Source: Aldrovandia affinis (lineage: Eukaryota; Chordata; Actinopteri; Notacanthiformes; Halosauridae). Taken from it: a stretch of DNA of 64,000 bases. Numbering within the stretch: position 1 is the stretch's first letter; every line of letters begins with the position of its first letter. The notes beneath the pieces were generated by a model. It was not told the DNA's origin, did not search any database, and saw only the letters and a program-made list of their open reading frames with translations. Where the stretch lies: contig JAINUG010000015.1 of the NCBI GenBank assembly GCA_029706075.1, forward strand, positions 1,955,715 through 2,019,714. Direction: 5' to 3'. Position numbers and translations under genes: made by a program. This document shows positions 1-12,118 of the stretch, piece by piece.

Positions 1-3000
1 CAGAGCGGCAAGACCAAAAAATGCGATAGCATACAAACAGTTAAGATAGTCAAAGCCGAGGTGGACGGATAACGCTATTCACACGGATAACACTATTCAC
101 ATATATCTAGCTTTACATACACAAGCATATGAACCAGCTTTTACACCCTATACAATACCGAACAACAACGTGGTGGTTTTGCAATTTCCAGCTTGCTCGC
201 CCTGGAGAGATCTCTTGCTTGACTGCAACGCTTCCTTTTTAAAAGTCGTCGAAGGTGCATCTGCCACTTCCATTACAATTAGCCTGATTGAGAACAGCTG
301 AGCATCGGCACCACCGCTCGTTAAAAATGTAAAATCTATAAGTGTATGATGTATTTTAGTAGCACATCTTGGTCATTCTAATTCTTATATGTTCTACCTT
401 GCTTGAAGATGCAGATGATGTTTCACCAGATGAAATCTACTGTTTGTCAGAAATTGTATGAGGCTATGTATGCCACTAGTCTTACTTTATTTTTTGTTAA
501 CGTTCTTCATGCCACTCATGTCATTCTTTCATTAATGTGTCTGCTCTTCTGCTGCTGCATTGTTTTTCTTCTCTCGATTTGTGGCTTTTATGTCCTGGAG
601 AGAGTCAGTCCTGAGATGATTCAATGGAGCCCAGCTATCAGCTTGTTATTGAGGCTTTTCTGAAAATAATGGATCCTGTTCCTTGAAATTACTGAGACGT
701 GAGGATGCGTAGCTTGTTACATTTTGAAATCTGTCTAGCACTTGATCTCAAAATCCTTACCTGCTCAGAGATAGACACAATTAGACATCCAGAAGCGAAC
801 AGCTTGGAGGAACAAGTACAGGTCAGCTTTCGACGGCTTTATTTTTCATGGCAAAAAAGACATGATGACATTTATATTCCTGGTAATATTGTCATCACTT
901 GTTAAAACTGTCTACCTCTAGCCAATAGAAAGTCCCATTTCCTCCAGAGATTAGCACTGTGATTTGCTGGTCATCTGCATATTTCACAATGGAGTGAATT
1001 GCAAATGCACCTCAATGTGGTGGTTTATAATGCGAGAAGCAGTGGAAAAGACAATCTTTTTAGAATTAATCAATGGTAAAACATGCAGGGGTTGTCGAGC
1101 ATAACCTATGGTGCTATGGTGGTGGTTTAGGTGGGGTACCTTCTTTTTCTGTAATGTGCTTTGGGATCCTTGAATGGGATTTAAAGGTGCACAAAATACA
1201 TCCAGCCCCCACTCCCCCCGCAGTCCACAAGCTGAGCTGCACATTCATTGCTTCAGAGGAGTACACTTCATGCACAGATGGTGCAGGCAGACTCCAGGTG
1301 TCCGACTGACCAGAGAACTCGTTCTTTCATGACCAGGACCGTCCAACTGACAATGATCCGGCCTGCTGGGCTGCCATCCACAGGCAGTGCTGGCATTGTC
1401 CAGACTCTATACCTTACCATGGGGGTGCACCCATATAATGGAGCCCAGTGTCTTAGCAGGAGGAGTCACCCAACAGCCTCCAGAACTGTAATTACAGAAA
1501 CAGACATACAGTATTTAATTTTATTAACTTACCACATAAAGACATATATAAAGAAATATATTTTACTCTAGCTAGCTGTCTGGCCTATTGGTGCTGTGCA
1601 TGAGAGTTCTGTATGAAAAACTAAATTTGAAAAATCAAAACATTCTGTTCAATCAGAGAATATACCAATTGCTTTTTTTTATTTGAAAAAAAAAGCACCA
1701 GGTTTGCGATAGTGATTTAATATTTTATTAGAAATTATAGTTATTTAAGTAGTTTAAGGTTTAGAGGAAGCAATGAAAATAAAAACAAAGGATTCATTTT
1801 AATGTCAAATGAGCAAGAACCAAAGAAATGTTGTCCTCATTTATTTTTTGATCCATAACAATCATTTGGACCCATCATTAAGCAATAGGTTCAAATGGTT
1901 GCTATTTTTCTTCTGTTGTGTTTGAGCAAGATGAGTTTATAATTTAGCACATAGCTGCAATCTGTTGTTGAAAGATAGGCAGAAAAGCAAGTATCATTTA
2001 ACATTTTTGGAAAAGGAACATTAACAAGTTAACAGTTAATCTGTCTTTTTAGGATTTATTTGGTTCTCCAGATACCAGGCTGTGCCCAAAATCCCTCAGT
2101 TATTTATTTAACTTCCTAACGAATATTTGTCCTCATGTGGCTTTGTTTCCATTTAATTTGCCTTCAAAGAGGCTATTATAGGCTAACAAAGCTACGTATC
2201 TAAAAAATAGTGAGCTTAGATTTGAGCAGTTGCACAAACAATGATAAAGCAGAATACAAGCTCCTCAAAACTAATTTGTATTCCAGTTGTTCAATGGAAT
2301 AATTATGTCCATGACACTCTCATTAAGCATACTTCAACTAAGACCTTTCTCCATGCAAAATATCTACATGGCACAACTTGAGAGAAACGAGAGAGAGAAT
2401 GGAAAAAACACAGCTAATTTGCTTATTATTTTAACACGAAGACTTGCAATGGAAATATTGTGTACCATTCAGTTATTTGCAAATGTGCACAATGGATTGC
2501 ATTAGGATTGCCTGGCACAGCTAGGTAAAGGTCAAGTGTGTTCAGAGAGTGCGTTTCACACCCACACCACAGTTAATTAGCCAGATTATGCTTCATATTC
2601 CACCATTCCTGTGACATGACTGGTAATTTCTGAGAGTACCCGTGGAGGGTGGCAAGAGGCCAGTCAGGTTTATTCACCACTGGCAATCTTCCGAGCTGGC
2701 TTTGGCACTCGGCCACCTGGGGTAGGTTTCAGATGCTCATTGTGCCACGTTACATCAACAGAACACGGAGGCAGCAGTATCGGGGGTGTTCCATTTCAGA
2801 TTCAAGGCGTGGGTTCACAAAGAGGATAGGGAAGTGGGCGTGTGTGTGCAACCGAGGTTAGAAAATATTGATGCTGAAAGTTGTTTTTTGACTGTGGCTG
2901 AAATTTTCTTTGCTTGCCTATCTGAGCAAGCTTTTAAGAATTTGAAAACACCTAACGGGTTTAAAATGGGAAACTGCCCAAACGATACTGCCTAATTTGT

Positions 3001-3600
3001 TAGTGTTGAAGGAAATTGAAGGTGAATATGATTTATTTTCTCTTTTTTATGTTGGTTTCAAATGAACATTCTTGTCAGCACTAAACACATTAGTGTCACA
3101 GTTTGGCACATACTGTGACACCACTAAGAGAAAGGTTTTTTCCTTATAGAGTTCTATGCACTACAATTCTTTCAGCTTGCCACTGTCACACTGAGGATTA
3201 AGTAAACTATTTTGTTTGTGGCAATATTTGATGGAATGGACAAAAAATATTGTGAGTGATCTCATCATAGACAAGTGCATTGTAAAACTAAAAATCTGTG
3301 TTAACATTATCTAGCCAGCTGACATTTATGTCAGACAGATAACTAGCTACTTACATGAGTAGAGCAGAAGCTAAGGTGCTGTCCTCCAAATGCCAAATTA
3401 GCTAATGATAGCTATGATTCAGCCTTTTATCTATGTTTTGCAACCACCTAGCCAACTTAGTTGTAGCTGGAAGTTGGCAAATTCTCCAGCTGGACAATGC
3501 ACACACAAATTACTCATCTGTCAGAATGATTGTTGAGAATTCAAATATGTTGAAGTTTGACCTGGTGTAGTATTCAATAAATATGAGCAACAAAGCCTGG
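1..3600. other. Unassigned AT-rich non-coding DNA
   Basis: No gene or repeat family is recognised here. Open frames are short and lack family motifs or splice context. A more GC-rich block at about 1190-1500 stands out in composition and may be an old transposon or retrocopy relic, but it gave no recognisable protein in any frame. The block at about 2560-2860 is likewise unassigned. Confidence 0.4.
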
Positions 3601-3608
3601 TTGCTAGT

Positions 3609-3826
3609 ACATTTACATTTACATTTTAAGCATTTAACAGACACTCTTATCCAGAGCAACTTACACAGTTTACATTTCTTTACATACAATCAATTTAAAC
3701 ATAATATTTTAGTGAAGCAATTCAGGTTAAGTACCTTGCTCAATGGTACAACAGCAGTGCCCCACCTGGGAATTGAACCTCTGAGTTACAAGCCCAGCTC
3801 CCTAACCATTACACTACACTGCCAGC
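3609..3826 (-). repeat. tRNA-derived SINE, antisense, with LINE-type 3' tail
   Basis: Read on the minus strand, the element opens with a tRNA-like head: box A resembles GTGTAATGGTTAGGGAGC and box B is GGTTCAATTCC. A body follows, then the 3' tail TTGCTCTGGATAAGAGTGTC and TGTTAAATGC, closed by ATGTAAATGT repeats. The tail matches the 3' ends of the L2-like LINE copies elsewhere in this window, the classic SINE-LINE partnership of fish V-SINE-like families. It is not a functional tRNA gene because no cloverleaf forms. Confidence 0.75.
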
Positions 3827-4076
3827 TGTGTGCAATACATTCTATTTGTTCCACAAAAACAGATGCCTCTCCATGAAATATGCTTCCCCTCTGCTCCTGT
3901 GTAATTTTCTTCTTAGCACAAAGTAACTAGGCAAACTACAATATCTACCTGTAACTTGTAGGCAGGCCCAGTGGCAGGCAAAAATCTGTTGGGGATATGT
4001 GAAATACAAACGGGGGAAACAAAATGTACCTGTTGTTGGGTCAAAGCATAGCCAACACCAGCAGCTAGTCTGTTTT

Positions 4077-4241
4077 GTGGTTCTGTGTGGCTCAGTGGGT
4101 AGAGCATGGCGTTGGCAACGCTTAGGTTGTGGGTTCAATTCCCACTGGGACCACATATACTGAAAAATGTATGCATTCACTACTGTAAGTTGCTTTGGAT
4201 AAAAGCGTCTGCTAAATGGCATATATTATATATTATATTAT
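4077..4241 (+). repeat. tRNA-derived SINE, sense copy
   Basis: A tRNA-like head (GTGGCTCAGTGGGTAGAGC as box A, GGTTCAATTCC as box B) is followed by a body and the tail GCTTTGGATAAAAGCGTC, then TGCTAAATGGC and a short TA-rich end. A second, similar copy lies at 38629-38800 in the same orientation. The tail resembles that of the L2-like LINEs here, so the same retrotransposition machinery probably mobilised it. Confidence 0.75.
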
Positions 4242-4419
4242 TTTGTCATCATCATGCCACAAAAGAGCCATATCAACATACAGAGAAACATTAACAGATC
4301 TGTTTATCTACATTTCTGTGTACAGTGTTAGGGAAATGTTTATTATATTGTTTATCTCATTGTATGGTGTGTACTTTACTGCTTTATAATTATTGTTATA
4401 AAAAAAGGAAGGAAAAAAA

Positions 4420-5104
4420 GGAACAGCTCATGATCCAAAGCATACCACCTCATCTGTCAAACATGGGGGAGGTGGTGTTATGACTTGGGCATGTATGGCT
4501 GCCACTGGAACTTGCTCACTTGTGTTCATTAATGATGTCACTGCTGACGGCAGCAGCAGGACGAATGCGGAAGTATACAGAAATATCTTGTCTGATCAGA
4601 TCCAAGCAAATGTATAAAAACTCATTGGATGGCGCTTCATCATGCAGCATGACAATGATCCCAAACATACAGCCAAAGCAACCAAGGAGTTTTTTAAGGC
4701 CAAAAAGTGGAATGTTCTTGACTGACCAAATCAATCACCCGACCTCAATCTTATTGAGCATGTGTTTCACTTGCTGAAGACCAGATTGAAGACAAAAGCC
4801 CCTGAAACAAGCAAGAACTGAAGATGGCTGCAGTACAGGCCTGGCAGAGCATCAACAGGGAAGATACCAAGCGTCTGGTGATGTCTATGGGTTGCAGACT
4901 TCAGTCAATCATCGATTGCAAAGGATTTGCAACCAAATATTAAATATGATGACTTTATTTAAGTTTATGTTAATTTGTCCAATTATTTTTGGTCCCCTAA
5001 AATGGGGGGACTATGTATAAAAAGGGCTGCAATTCCTACACAGTTTACCCGATATGGATGCAAATACCCTCAAATTAAAGGTGGCAGTCTGCATTTAATT
5101 TTTA
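4420..5104 (+). pseudogene. Tc1-like transposase relic, 3' half
   Basis: Cut-and-paste DNA transposase of the Tc1/mariner superfamily (DDE nuclease), badly decayed. Pieces in several frames give the family motifs: KHGGGGVMTW, then [12 protein letters not shown], then QSPDLNLIEH, then MGCRLQSIID and the terminal GFATKY. The spacing from the HDN aspartate to the LIE glutamate is 34 residues, the DD34E class. The 5' half with the DNA-binding domain and left inverted repeat is missing. The 3' flank (TTTTGGTCCCCTAAAATGGG) looks like the right inverted-repeat region. A SINE follows at 5121. Non-functional. Confidence 0.8.
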
Positions 5105-5120
5105 ATTTTTTTATTATTGG

Positions 5121-5710
5121 TTTCAGATTTTTTCCAGTTTTTTTCTCCCAATTTGGTAGCCAATTACACCCTCTAATTATTTAGATTTACCCTCCCCACA
5201 CGAGTCTGCCGCTCATCTCTACGAGGCAAGCTAATACTCTGAGGGCAGCAAACTCCGCCCATGTTCTGGAGCAGGGCCGTGCACAGACATTTTGGGGGGC
5301 AGGGGCTCAAGCAAAAGAAAATGGCACTCACCCCACCGACAGGCACTATTCCCACCCGATGTTGCCATACCACCGCCATCCATAATCACACACTATGTTC
5401 AAAACGTAACTACCTGCTTCAGAAATTAATTGCATCCTGCATGCATCCTGTTTTAATGATAATTAGACTAGCTTACTTGCTCGCGAGTACCGAGGCTATA
5501 GTAATGATGAAATTACAGCGTGAAGGTGGCAAGTCCTACTGACCTACTTTAAAACCAGCCAAAAAAAGGGCACTTTTTGACTCTGAGGGCAAAAGGGCAG
5601 GGCCCCCCTTGGACCCAATCTGTGCACGTGCCTGTTCTGGAGACTCCCTTACGTGCTTCACAGCGGACCCGAGCGGGCTCCCCCTCCCTCCCCCCCAACC
5701 GCTGTTGCTG
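5121..5710 (-). repeat. tRNA-derived SINE (CCAAATTGGGAGAAAA-tail family), antisense, split by a MITE
   Basis: On the minus strand the 3' end reads GGCTACCAAATTGGGAGAAA. The body includes the TTGCCTCGTAGAGATGAGCG segment also seen at 62829-63200. It is interrupted at 5272-5634 by a hAT MITE; joining 5271 with 5643 restores the homology to the other copy (GTTCTGGAGAC...CCCTTATGTGC). The tRNA-like head is degraded or missing. Related copies in this window: 27111-27528, 42058-42412, 51612-52015 and 62829-63200. Confidence 0.7.
5272..5634. mobile_element. hAT-type MITE with 8-bp target duplication
   Basis: The element starts CAGGGCCGTGCACAGA and its right end, read in reverse complement, is CAGGCACGTGCACAGATTGG, giving inverted ends. 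It is flanked by the exact 8-bp direct repeat TTCTGGAG (5264-5271 and 5635-5642), the target duplication length of hAT transposons. At 363 bp it has no transposase frame and is non-autonomous. It is inserted within an older SINE, which dates it as the younger of the two. Confidence 0.85.
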
Positions 5711-6534
5711 GCTATGATATAGTCATGGCCGTATCGACCATTGAGGACACTGAGGTCATGACCTCTGTATTTGATCTCAGTCTGAGTTGTATTTTACTGG
5801 ACTGGAGATATTCACACAGCAGGTTAATTTTTACATACTGATTCAGTGTAATACTGAATAAAAGTGGCGAATTGCTGTACATTAAATGACTTCACTTCGG
5901 TATAGCAAAGATTTTGTACAAAGCCAAGATTACCACTTGCTCGCCCGATCACCGTCATCGTCTTTACTTCTGTGTGTGTGTGGTGGTGAAGTAAACCCAT
6001 CCAGAGCAGGTGGATCTCGTTGTTACTACAAAATCTTAGCAAAATCAGCAAAGATGACCCAGTGACGCTTGGGACGACTTTGCTACACAGCGGGAGTTGT
6101 AACTCAGACTGCTGATCTGAAGCTAAGTGAAGCATGATGTAGGTGTAGAGATCTCTCACATTATAAAAAAGTTGACTGCTTGTATTATAACCAGATTAAT
6201 GCTATTCATCTCCAGAGATCATCTATCAATAGCTACTTTGTGTGTAGTTTTGTGTGGTTGCTAGCCAAACATAGCTGTCTCTGTCTAGCTGACTGTTACA
6301 CAAACCACTTTTTAGTCAGACTACACTGGGGATAGGTTAGCTAACGCAGCATACATTGACAGCAGTGATAGGCACAAAGATAGCTCCATTTTTGTGTACA
6401 TTTTCATTCATTTATAAAATCATGACAGTCTACTACTCTTGTAGTGAATTAGCTACAAGGGTAGACTGATTACATAAAATATTCCTTAGTGTCATTTCTC
6501 GTGACAAATTTCCATAGAGGGGCTAGGTCTAGAG

Positions 6535-8060
6535 TTTTAATGCTGTTGTGAATCACCAATTGGATAGATCTTCTCCAGAGGGAATCGTTTCTCCCACCAC
6601 TACTGACTTGCTTAATTTAATGGAAAACATACATTTCATAGATGCATAGCACATGAGGGCCCTTAAAGACTTCACCTAGGTACACATCTTATTCTAGTAT
6701 AGATAATATATTTGTCTCTGCAAATATTTGTCAATTTGTTGCAACAACTGATATTTACCGATTCATATTTCAGATCATGCTCCAGTGTTGTATAGTTTTA
6801 GCCTCACATTTACATTTGACATTTTAAGCATTTAGCAGACGCTCTTATCCAGAGATGTGCATTAATACATGGCAGGAACAATCAGTTCGCGCAAGAGATC
6901 AGTGCAGTAATATAGCGATAGACATTGTTGTAGGCAGCTGCATACCATACCTGTAACACTTGGAAAAAATAAAAATTATATTTAAAAAAAAAAAATATTT
7001 ATATAATGAGTAGGTATACATATACAAGAAGTGTTGAGCAAGTAGGCAGTGGTGATGACAATTGGGTAGATGTACAGAATTCAGTGGTAGTGGAGTCTGA
7101 AAAGGTGGGTTTTGAGTCTTGTGGAATATCGCAAGTGATTCCGCGGTCCTGACTGATTGCGGAAGGTCTTTCCACCATCAAGGGGTCAGGATATACCACC
7201 TACCTGATCTATCTATTCATATTTCAGATCATGCTCCAGTGTTTTATAGTTTTATCCTTAAATCATATCTTCTTCAGAATGAAGAATATCTGAAGCAATT
7301 ACAAACAGGCCTAACTGAGTTCATTCAACTGAACTCCAGCTCAACTGATAGCCCTCTTATAGGAGGTGACAAAATGTTTTCATAGGGACAACTGTAGCGC
7401 CTTTATTTCACATCGGAATACCTTGTGTAACAAAAAGATTCTAGAATTGGAACCACAAAATCAAATATTGTGAGAAAACAAAAAGAAAATTATTCATATG
7501 AACAGGCAAAAATGATTAAATCAAAAATACAATAAATGACATCCTCTGTACTGGACTCTAATACACAAGACGGAACAAATGTATTATGATAATGCAGGTC
7601 GACAAGCCTTAAGACTTCAAAACAATGAGGGCTTATCCTCCATAAGTGCGATTAAAGATGATGAGAGCAATTTAACAACTCACCCCAAAGAGATTAACAC
7701 CATTTTTTCAAATTTGTACCAGAAGCTCTGTTCTTCCGAGGTTGAAATTATCCCAGTGAGAGTCAATGAATTTTTAGTTTACTTATAACTGTCATCTCTA
7801 GATAAATAACAGATGGAACAGTAGGAAGCCTCAATATCTCTTAAGAATTAGAAGCAGCAGCGAAGCTTATGAAAAAGAAGGCCATCTCTTTTTTCCTATC
7901 TCTTTTTAATTTGATTTATTTACTTATTGTCTTTTCTTTTGTTTAGTTTTTCTTTTTTCTTTTTATATTATTATTGTTGCTGGAATGCACAATATAATTA
8001 TTGTTATGTTTTGTTTGTATACTTTTCTATATTGAAATATATATATATTTCACCTCTTTT
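6535..8060 (+). pseudogene. L1-like (Tx1/L1 type) LINE ORF2 relic
   Basis: Non-LTR retrotransposon relic in several broken frames. In order: an endonuclease part reading NHQLDRSSPE, LLNLMENIHFIDA, RALKDFT and SSIDNIFV; the endonuclease motif ISDHAPV (7215-7240); the linker to reverse transcriptase (LLQNEEYLKQLQTGLTEFIQ); the stretch LRLQNNEGLSSISAIKDDES, HPKEINTIF and KLCSSEVEI (7600-7760); then MKKK... (7868). The reverse transcriptase core is deleted, and T-rich 3' UTR-like sequence follows to about 8060. An L2-like LINE interrupts it at 6807-7214. Frameshifts and stops throughout show it is dead. Confidence 0.75.
6807..7214 (-). repeat. L2/CR1-like LINE 3' end, inserted in the L1 relic
   Basis: On the minus strand the end of LINE ORF2 can be read with breaks (WWKDLPQSVRTAESLAIF), followed by a 3' UTR and the tail CTCTGGATAAGAGCGTCTGC. 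It is 5'-truncated, as is usual for LINE insertions. The flanking L1 sequence is duplicated at 6761-6806 and 7215-7260, a 46-bp direct repeat with about three differences, which is most simply a long target-site duplication. Confidence 0.75.
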
Positions 8061-8143
8061 GTTTGTATGTCCCAATTGACCCTTCGCTAAGGCCCGCCCC
8101 CCTTAGTTACTGTTGCTAAGTCCGTCAAGCTTTCGGAGCCAGC

Positions 8144-8761
8144 ATGGCGCTCCCACTGTCGCTAACTGCACTCCCTGGAGAAATATTGTCAAATTTTTGG
8201 AAAAACGAAAAAGCGATTTCAGACAGAAGCAGACAGAAGGGTCTACAATATGCATTTGAAGGATATATTCAGGATGTCAAACTGACTCAGCAACGAAATC
8301 ACGTAAAAAAAATAAAGATAGAAGCTAAAGCCTACAGATCACAGAGTAAAAGTGAACACCTAGCAATTGAGACAGAGGACAACGACATTAAGGAGCAACA
8401 CTGTTCCTGTAAAGCTGGGTAGGTCTTTATTCACTATTACAATCATTAAAAAGCAAAAGCAGTAGGCCTATATAACGTTACATTCAGTAATAAGTTAGCT
8501 AGCATTAGCTAACTAAGGTAACATTAGTAGCCTATAGTGTGCTGTAACGACATTACTCTGGTTAGCTCCACAGGTTTCTGTGCCCATCTCATCAGACTTA
8601 TCCATACCCTGGACCTCTGTAAAGCAAAAAATATCAGCAGTGTGTCAGCCCAGTCCTCCACAAGCTTGCCACAACAGTGGCATAAGCCAAGGGGTGTAAA
8701 AATAATACCACAGCCCGTAACAGCTGTTGTGGTGGCAAAGGCCAAGACGAACCGATGTTAG
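8144..8761 (+). CDS. SWIM zinc-finger protein, 5' two exons (gene or gene fragment)
   Basis: Two exons with a GT-AG intron (8419-8565) read as one protein. Exon A (8144-8418) starts with ATG in a good context (ccagcATGG) and begins MALPLSLTALPGEILSNF. It ends in HCSCKAG. Exon B (8566 to about 8756) continues STGFCAHLIRLIHTLDL, then SSTSLPQQWHKPRGVKI. The joined CSC-x7-CAH is a SWIM zinc-binding motif (CxC...CxH), and the TSLPQQWHKPRG stretch after it resembles a family of fish and invertebrate SWIM proteins, some of which also carry a YqaJ-type nuclease-like domain (family knowledge from memory). The frame is intact across both exons. Exon B runs to a stop at 8761, or uses the donor-like gttagt at 8757. 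No later exons were found, so this may be a short gene, a gene fragment or a degenerating copy. A small GC-rich stretch (8080-8140) precedes the ATG. Confidence 0.5.
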
Positions 8762-11700
8762 TAGCGTACCTTATGATAATTTAGGTTAACCAGCTAACAT
8801 CTGATAACAAATGTCAAAATGTAATGTAAATGTAAATGTACTAATATGCACAAAAGTGAAGCTATCTGTCATTAGCCAGTTAGCATGCTAACTGCTAGCC
8901 ATAAAGATAGCCAAACAACTTGGTTTTAATCTAACAACATTAGATGTATGGATACATTAACATAGTAAGCTCTATTTAAATGGAGTAAATGATTATTTCT
9001 TACTGGAGACCAATTTTGGGGCACAGGAAACAATGGAGTGATGTTTTAGCCAACAGTACACAGTTCTTCAGCTATAAGACGTTAATGGTGTGTCTAATAA
9101 TACAAAGGACAGTTAGCTATTTCTGAAATGTCCAAATAAATATCAATAACCATAACCTAGGTATTAGTTAGCTGCTACTCTATAAATGTTACAGTGTTGT
9201 AGTAAGTAATATACCTCGATAGTTAGATTGCCATTCCACTACTATCCAAGCACTGGCTGATGTTAGCTAGCCAGTTCCACACTTATCTGTCAGTGTGGCA
9301 CTTTCTCTTTGTTGCATAGCAACCATTTCTTGTTTCCCTGCTGAGGTATTATATACTCTGGCATTATTATATACTCTGGCAATTTTTCATGATTCTGCTG
9401 TCTCAACGCCCTATTAAGACACTTTATGTTACTGTTTCCTTTCTTTTGGCAGTTATCTGTAATTTACGTATCTGCAGTCTGCTTATAAAGCCTTTATCAA
9501 TCATTTTTACAGAACATCTCTCTCACAAAACAGAAATTATTTATCTGTTTGTTTCCAGCTGCCAGGTGAAACAAATATTAGAGAAGACCACATCTTATCA
9601 AAAGACCATGTCACATCATTTAGCTTCAAATGCTTTCTTAAAATAAGATACAATAATACTACTACTACTACTACTGCTACTACTACTACTACTACTACTA
9701 CAGCTAATAATAATAATTAATAATGGATCAGGGTGGGACTACATATTTAGCCAGCTAACTTAAGTAATCATTTTGAAGCAACTCAGACTTTCAGCCAATT
9801 CAATATGTTTCCAAAAGTTACCTGGATAACTCCTTAATACAATTTTATGAAATTCCCTGACATCAGACGTCAGACAATAGGCACAACCTGCCCTGATGTA
9901 GCATATTAGCTATATATGTGCATGTAGCAAGGTGGCAGAGGTGGCCACCATGCCAGGTGGTGAGTGGATTGAATACAAACCAATAACATAGCTCCAGTAG
10001 GCCAATGGCTGGTTTATTATTTTTAAATTACTACAAAACAATCAAATAAAACAGAGCACAACAAGTTAAACTAAAAGCTTGTATTTAGAGGGTCACAGCA
10101 ACAAAAAAACAGCACCTCTTCCTCCATGCCCCAAAACTCTCCTTCAGGCATGGCAGGCTGTGCTTGTATAATGGCCTAAAGAAGGCAATGGCTAACACCT
10201 GAGTTGATTTCTCATTAACCTCAGGTTAGTCTGCCTGTAAGTGAGGCTGCTGCTGTCCAACGGTAGTACTCTTCAGGCTGAGAGAGGGAACAGGACACGA
10301 CACCTGACAGCAGCCAAAAGGGAGGTGCAGCCCTCTCCACTCCTCCCTCCACCTCTCCCAGTGTCACAATGCACTAATATCTGTGAATAATATCTCCCTC
10401 TAAATATATTCCTTAGGTCAATAATTTTTTTCATTTACATGACCATTCTATTAATAAATGCACTCCTAAACTAGTTTAGGATACCAAAATAAAGTAAACA
10501 AAGACACAAGTATGAAATATTAGTTGAAAAGCAGTTCAATTTAAAGAGTTAAATTTAGCCCCCTGTACATTTCTCAGGTTTCCCAGACATATAATCTTAT
10601 ATGAGCATTGTGCTTGGGAATAATTTTTGTTTGTCATAATTAATAAAACTTTTATTTCCTCCAAAACAGCATGAAAGATGGAATGTCCTGAAGACTGCAT
10701 TTAGCAAGAAAATAAATGTAATATGGTTAGGAAGATAAATGTACAGTTGGCACTCATGAGTTCCAATCAGGCATTTGTTTTGTGGTATTTTTGGCAAATA
10801 ACATGTGTTTTGCTTTGTTTGAAAAGAACCAGGACACTGATTTTGTTTACCCTCCACCACATAACAACTGAGTGCTGAGTGGACCTAGGGTTTTTCTTTT
10901 GATGGAAAACAACATTGCTTTCAGGCCTCCACTGTGAATTTGTGTGCAGTGATAAACACAAACAGGTATTCTCTCACACACACTCACAGTAAACTAGTTG
11001 AAATGAGTCGTGAAAACCCATCCATATGTATATATGTTGGTCACTCTTTACAGCCCCTCTACTGTTAATCTAAGATGGGTTCTTCTCACTACCCCCAGAT
11101 GATAAACTCCACCCAGTGCCTAGCCTGACTGTTACTACCAGCTGGGGGGAGAATACCCTGTCTTCTGGGGAGTCAAAAGAGTCAGTCTGCAACCCAAATC
11201 GAATACTTTATCCCTATCTTCACAGCACGAATATTTCTCCAAGATAATTCACACTCTAATAGACACTATATATTTAACAGGTGCTTTTCACAAAGTTTAA
11301 TGGGCTGATTCCTGGTGTGTCATGACTTTCTTTTTAAAAAATAAATTAAAAAATCATAAAATAGTTATTGAGTTATGGGCTGCTTAATATACTACTGACG
11401 CAAACGCACATTACAAGGCAAGTAATGTAACAGACGTTCAGAAACATCTCAAGGTCTTCCTCGTCTTTTGCTTTCTGATAAATGACTACAGTAAACCACT
11501 GCTTGGTGGGAGGGAATTCTTCTTTGGCTGGCAGATTTTACAGACTTAAAACATTCGATTTTCTGCCAGAAATATGTTGCCAACGCGCATGTGTTTGTTT
11601 AATATACAATTAAATATTAAATCAGAGCGGTCTTGTTATATAATGGTAAAATCACGCGCATCCTATGTCATTTTTAAATGTTATATAATAATATATAGAT

Positions 11701-12060
11701 TTAGCTAGTTGAACATACGTATGTCAGCAAATCATGGATTTGGACCGTTTTAATAATCTTAGCTCTTTGTTGCATAGGTTATATTTACAATAATGCACTA
11801 TCAACGTAATGCTATGTGATAAAATAAAAAAACTGAAATGGCCTTTTTTCCCATAGACACATACGCCACATGGACGCAGAAGGTCCCATTCAAGTAGCCA
11901 GGTGTTAACACATTAAAAACCGCTTCAAAACGATAGGATTAAATCAGTAGGCTACTACTTCATCATCAAAACCACAAAATGAACAAATTGTCATGAGAAA
12001 TAAGACATCGTTCTCGTGTGGTGGAGCTGTTAGTTCAATCCACGCGATCCGTTTTAGGAG
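8762..12060. other. Unassigned non-coding DNA
   Basis: No exon or recognisable transposon protein is seen. The stretch contains a trinucleotide array (listed separately) and AT-rich sequence. No continuation of the SWIM gene could be found. The composition is similar to the surrounding intergenic DNA. Confidence 0.4.
9656..9723. repeat. ACT/AAT trinucleotide microsatellite
   Basis: About 45 bp of (ACT)n with one GCT interruption pass into a short (AAT)n stretch. Confidence 0.95.
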
Positions 12061-12083
12061 AACAAGTGTTCTTACACGAGCAT

Positions 12084-12118
12084 GGTGCTGAAAAGACAGC
12101 GACCTCACGGTCAGCACC
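12084..12118. promoter_or_regulatory. Cluster of RE1/NRSE half-sites upstream of grin2a
   Basis: Three REST-type half-sites lie within 35 bp: a perfect left half on the minus strand (GGTGCTGAA at 12084-12092, reverse of TTCAGCACC), a right-half-like AGACAGCGAC at 12094-12103, and a second left half TCAGCACC at 12111-12118. They are not in canonical order or spacing, so this is a candidate only. It sits about 1.5 kb before the end of the first probable 5' exon. Confidence 0.35.

Noticed and set aside
1190..1500. GC-rich block resembling part of a coding exon
   Set aside because: No frame gave a recognisable protein and splice signals are not convincing; it may be an old retrocopy or repeat.
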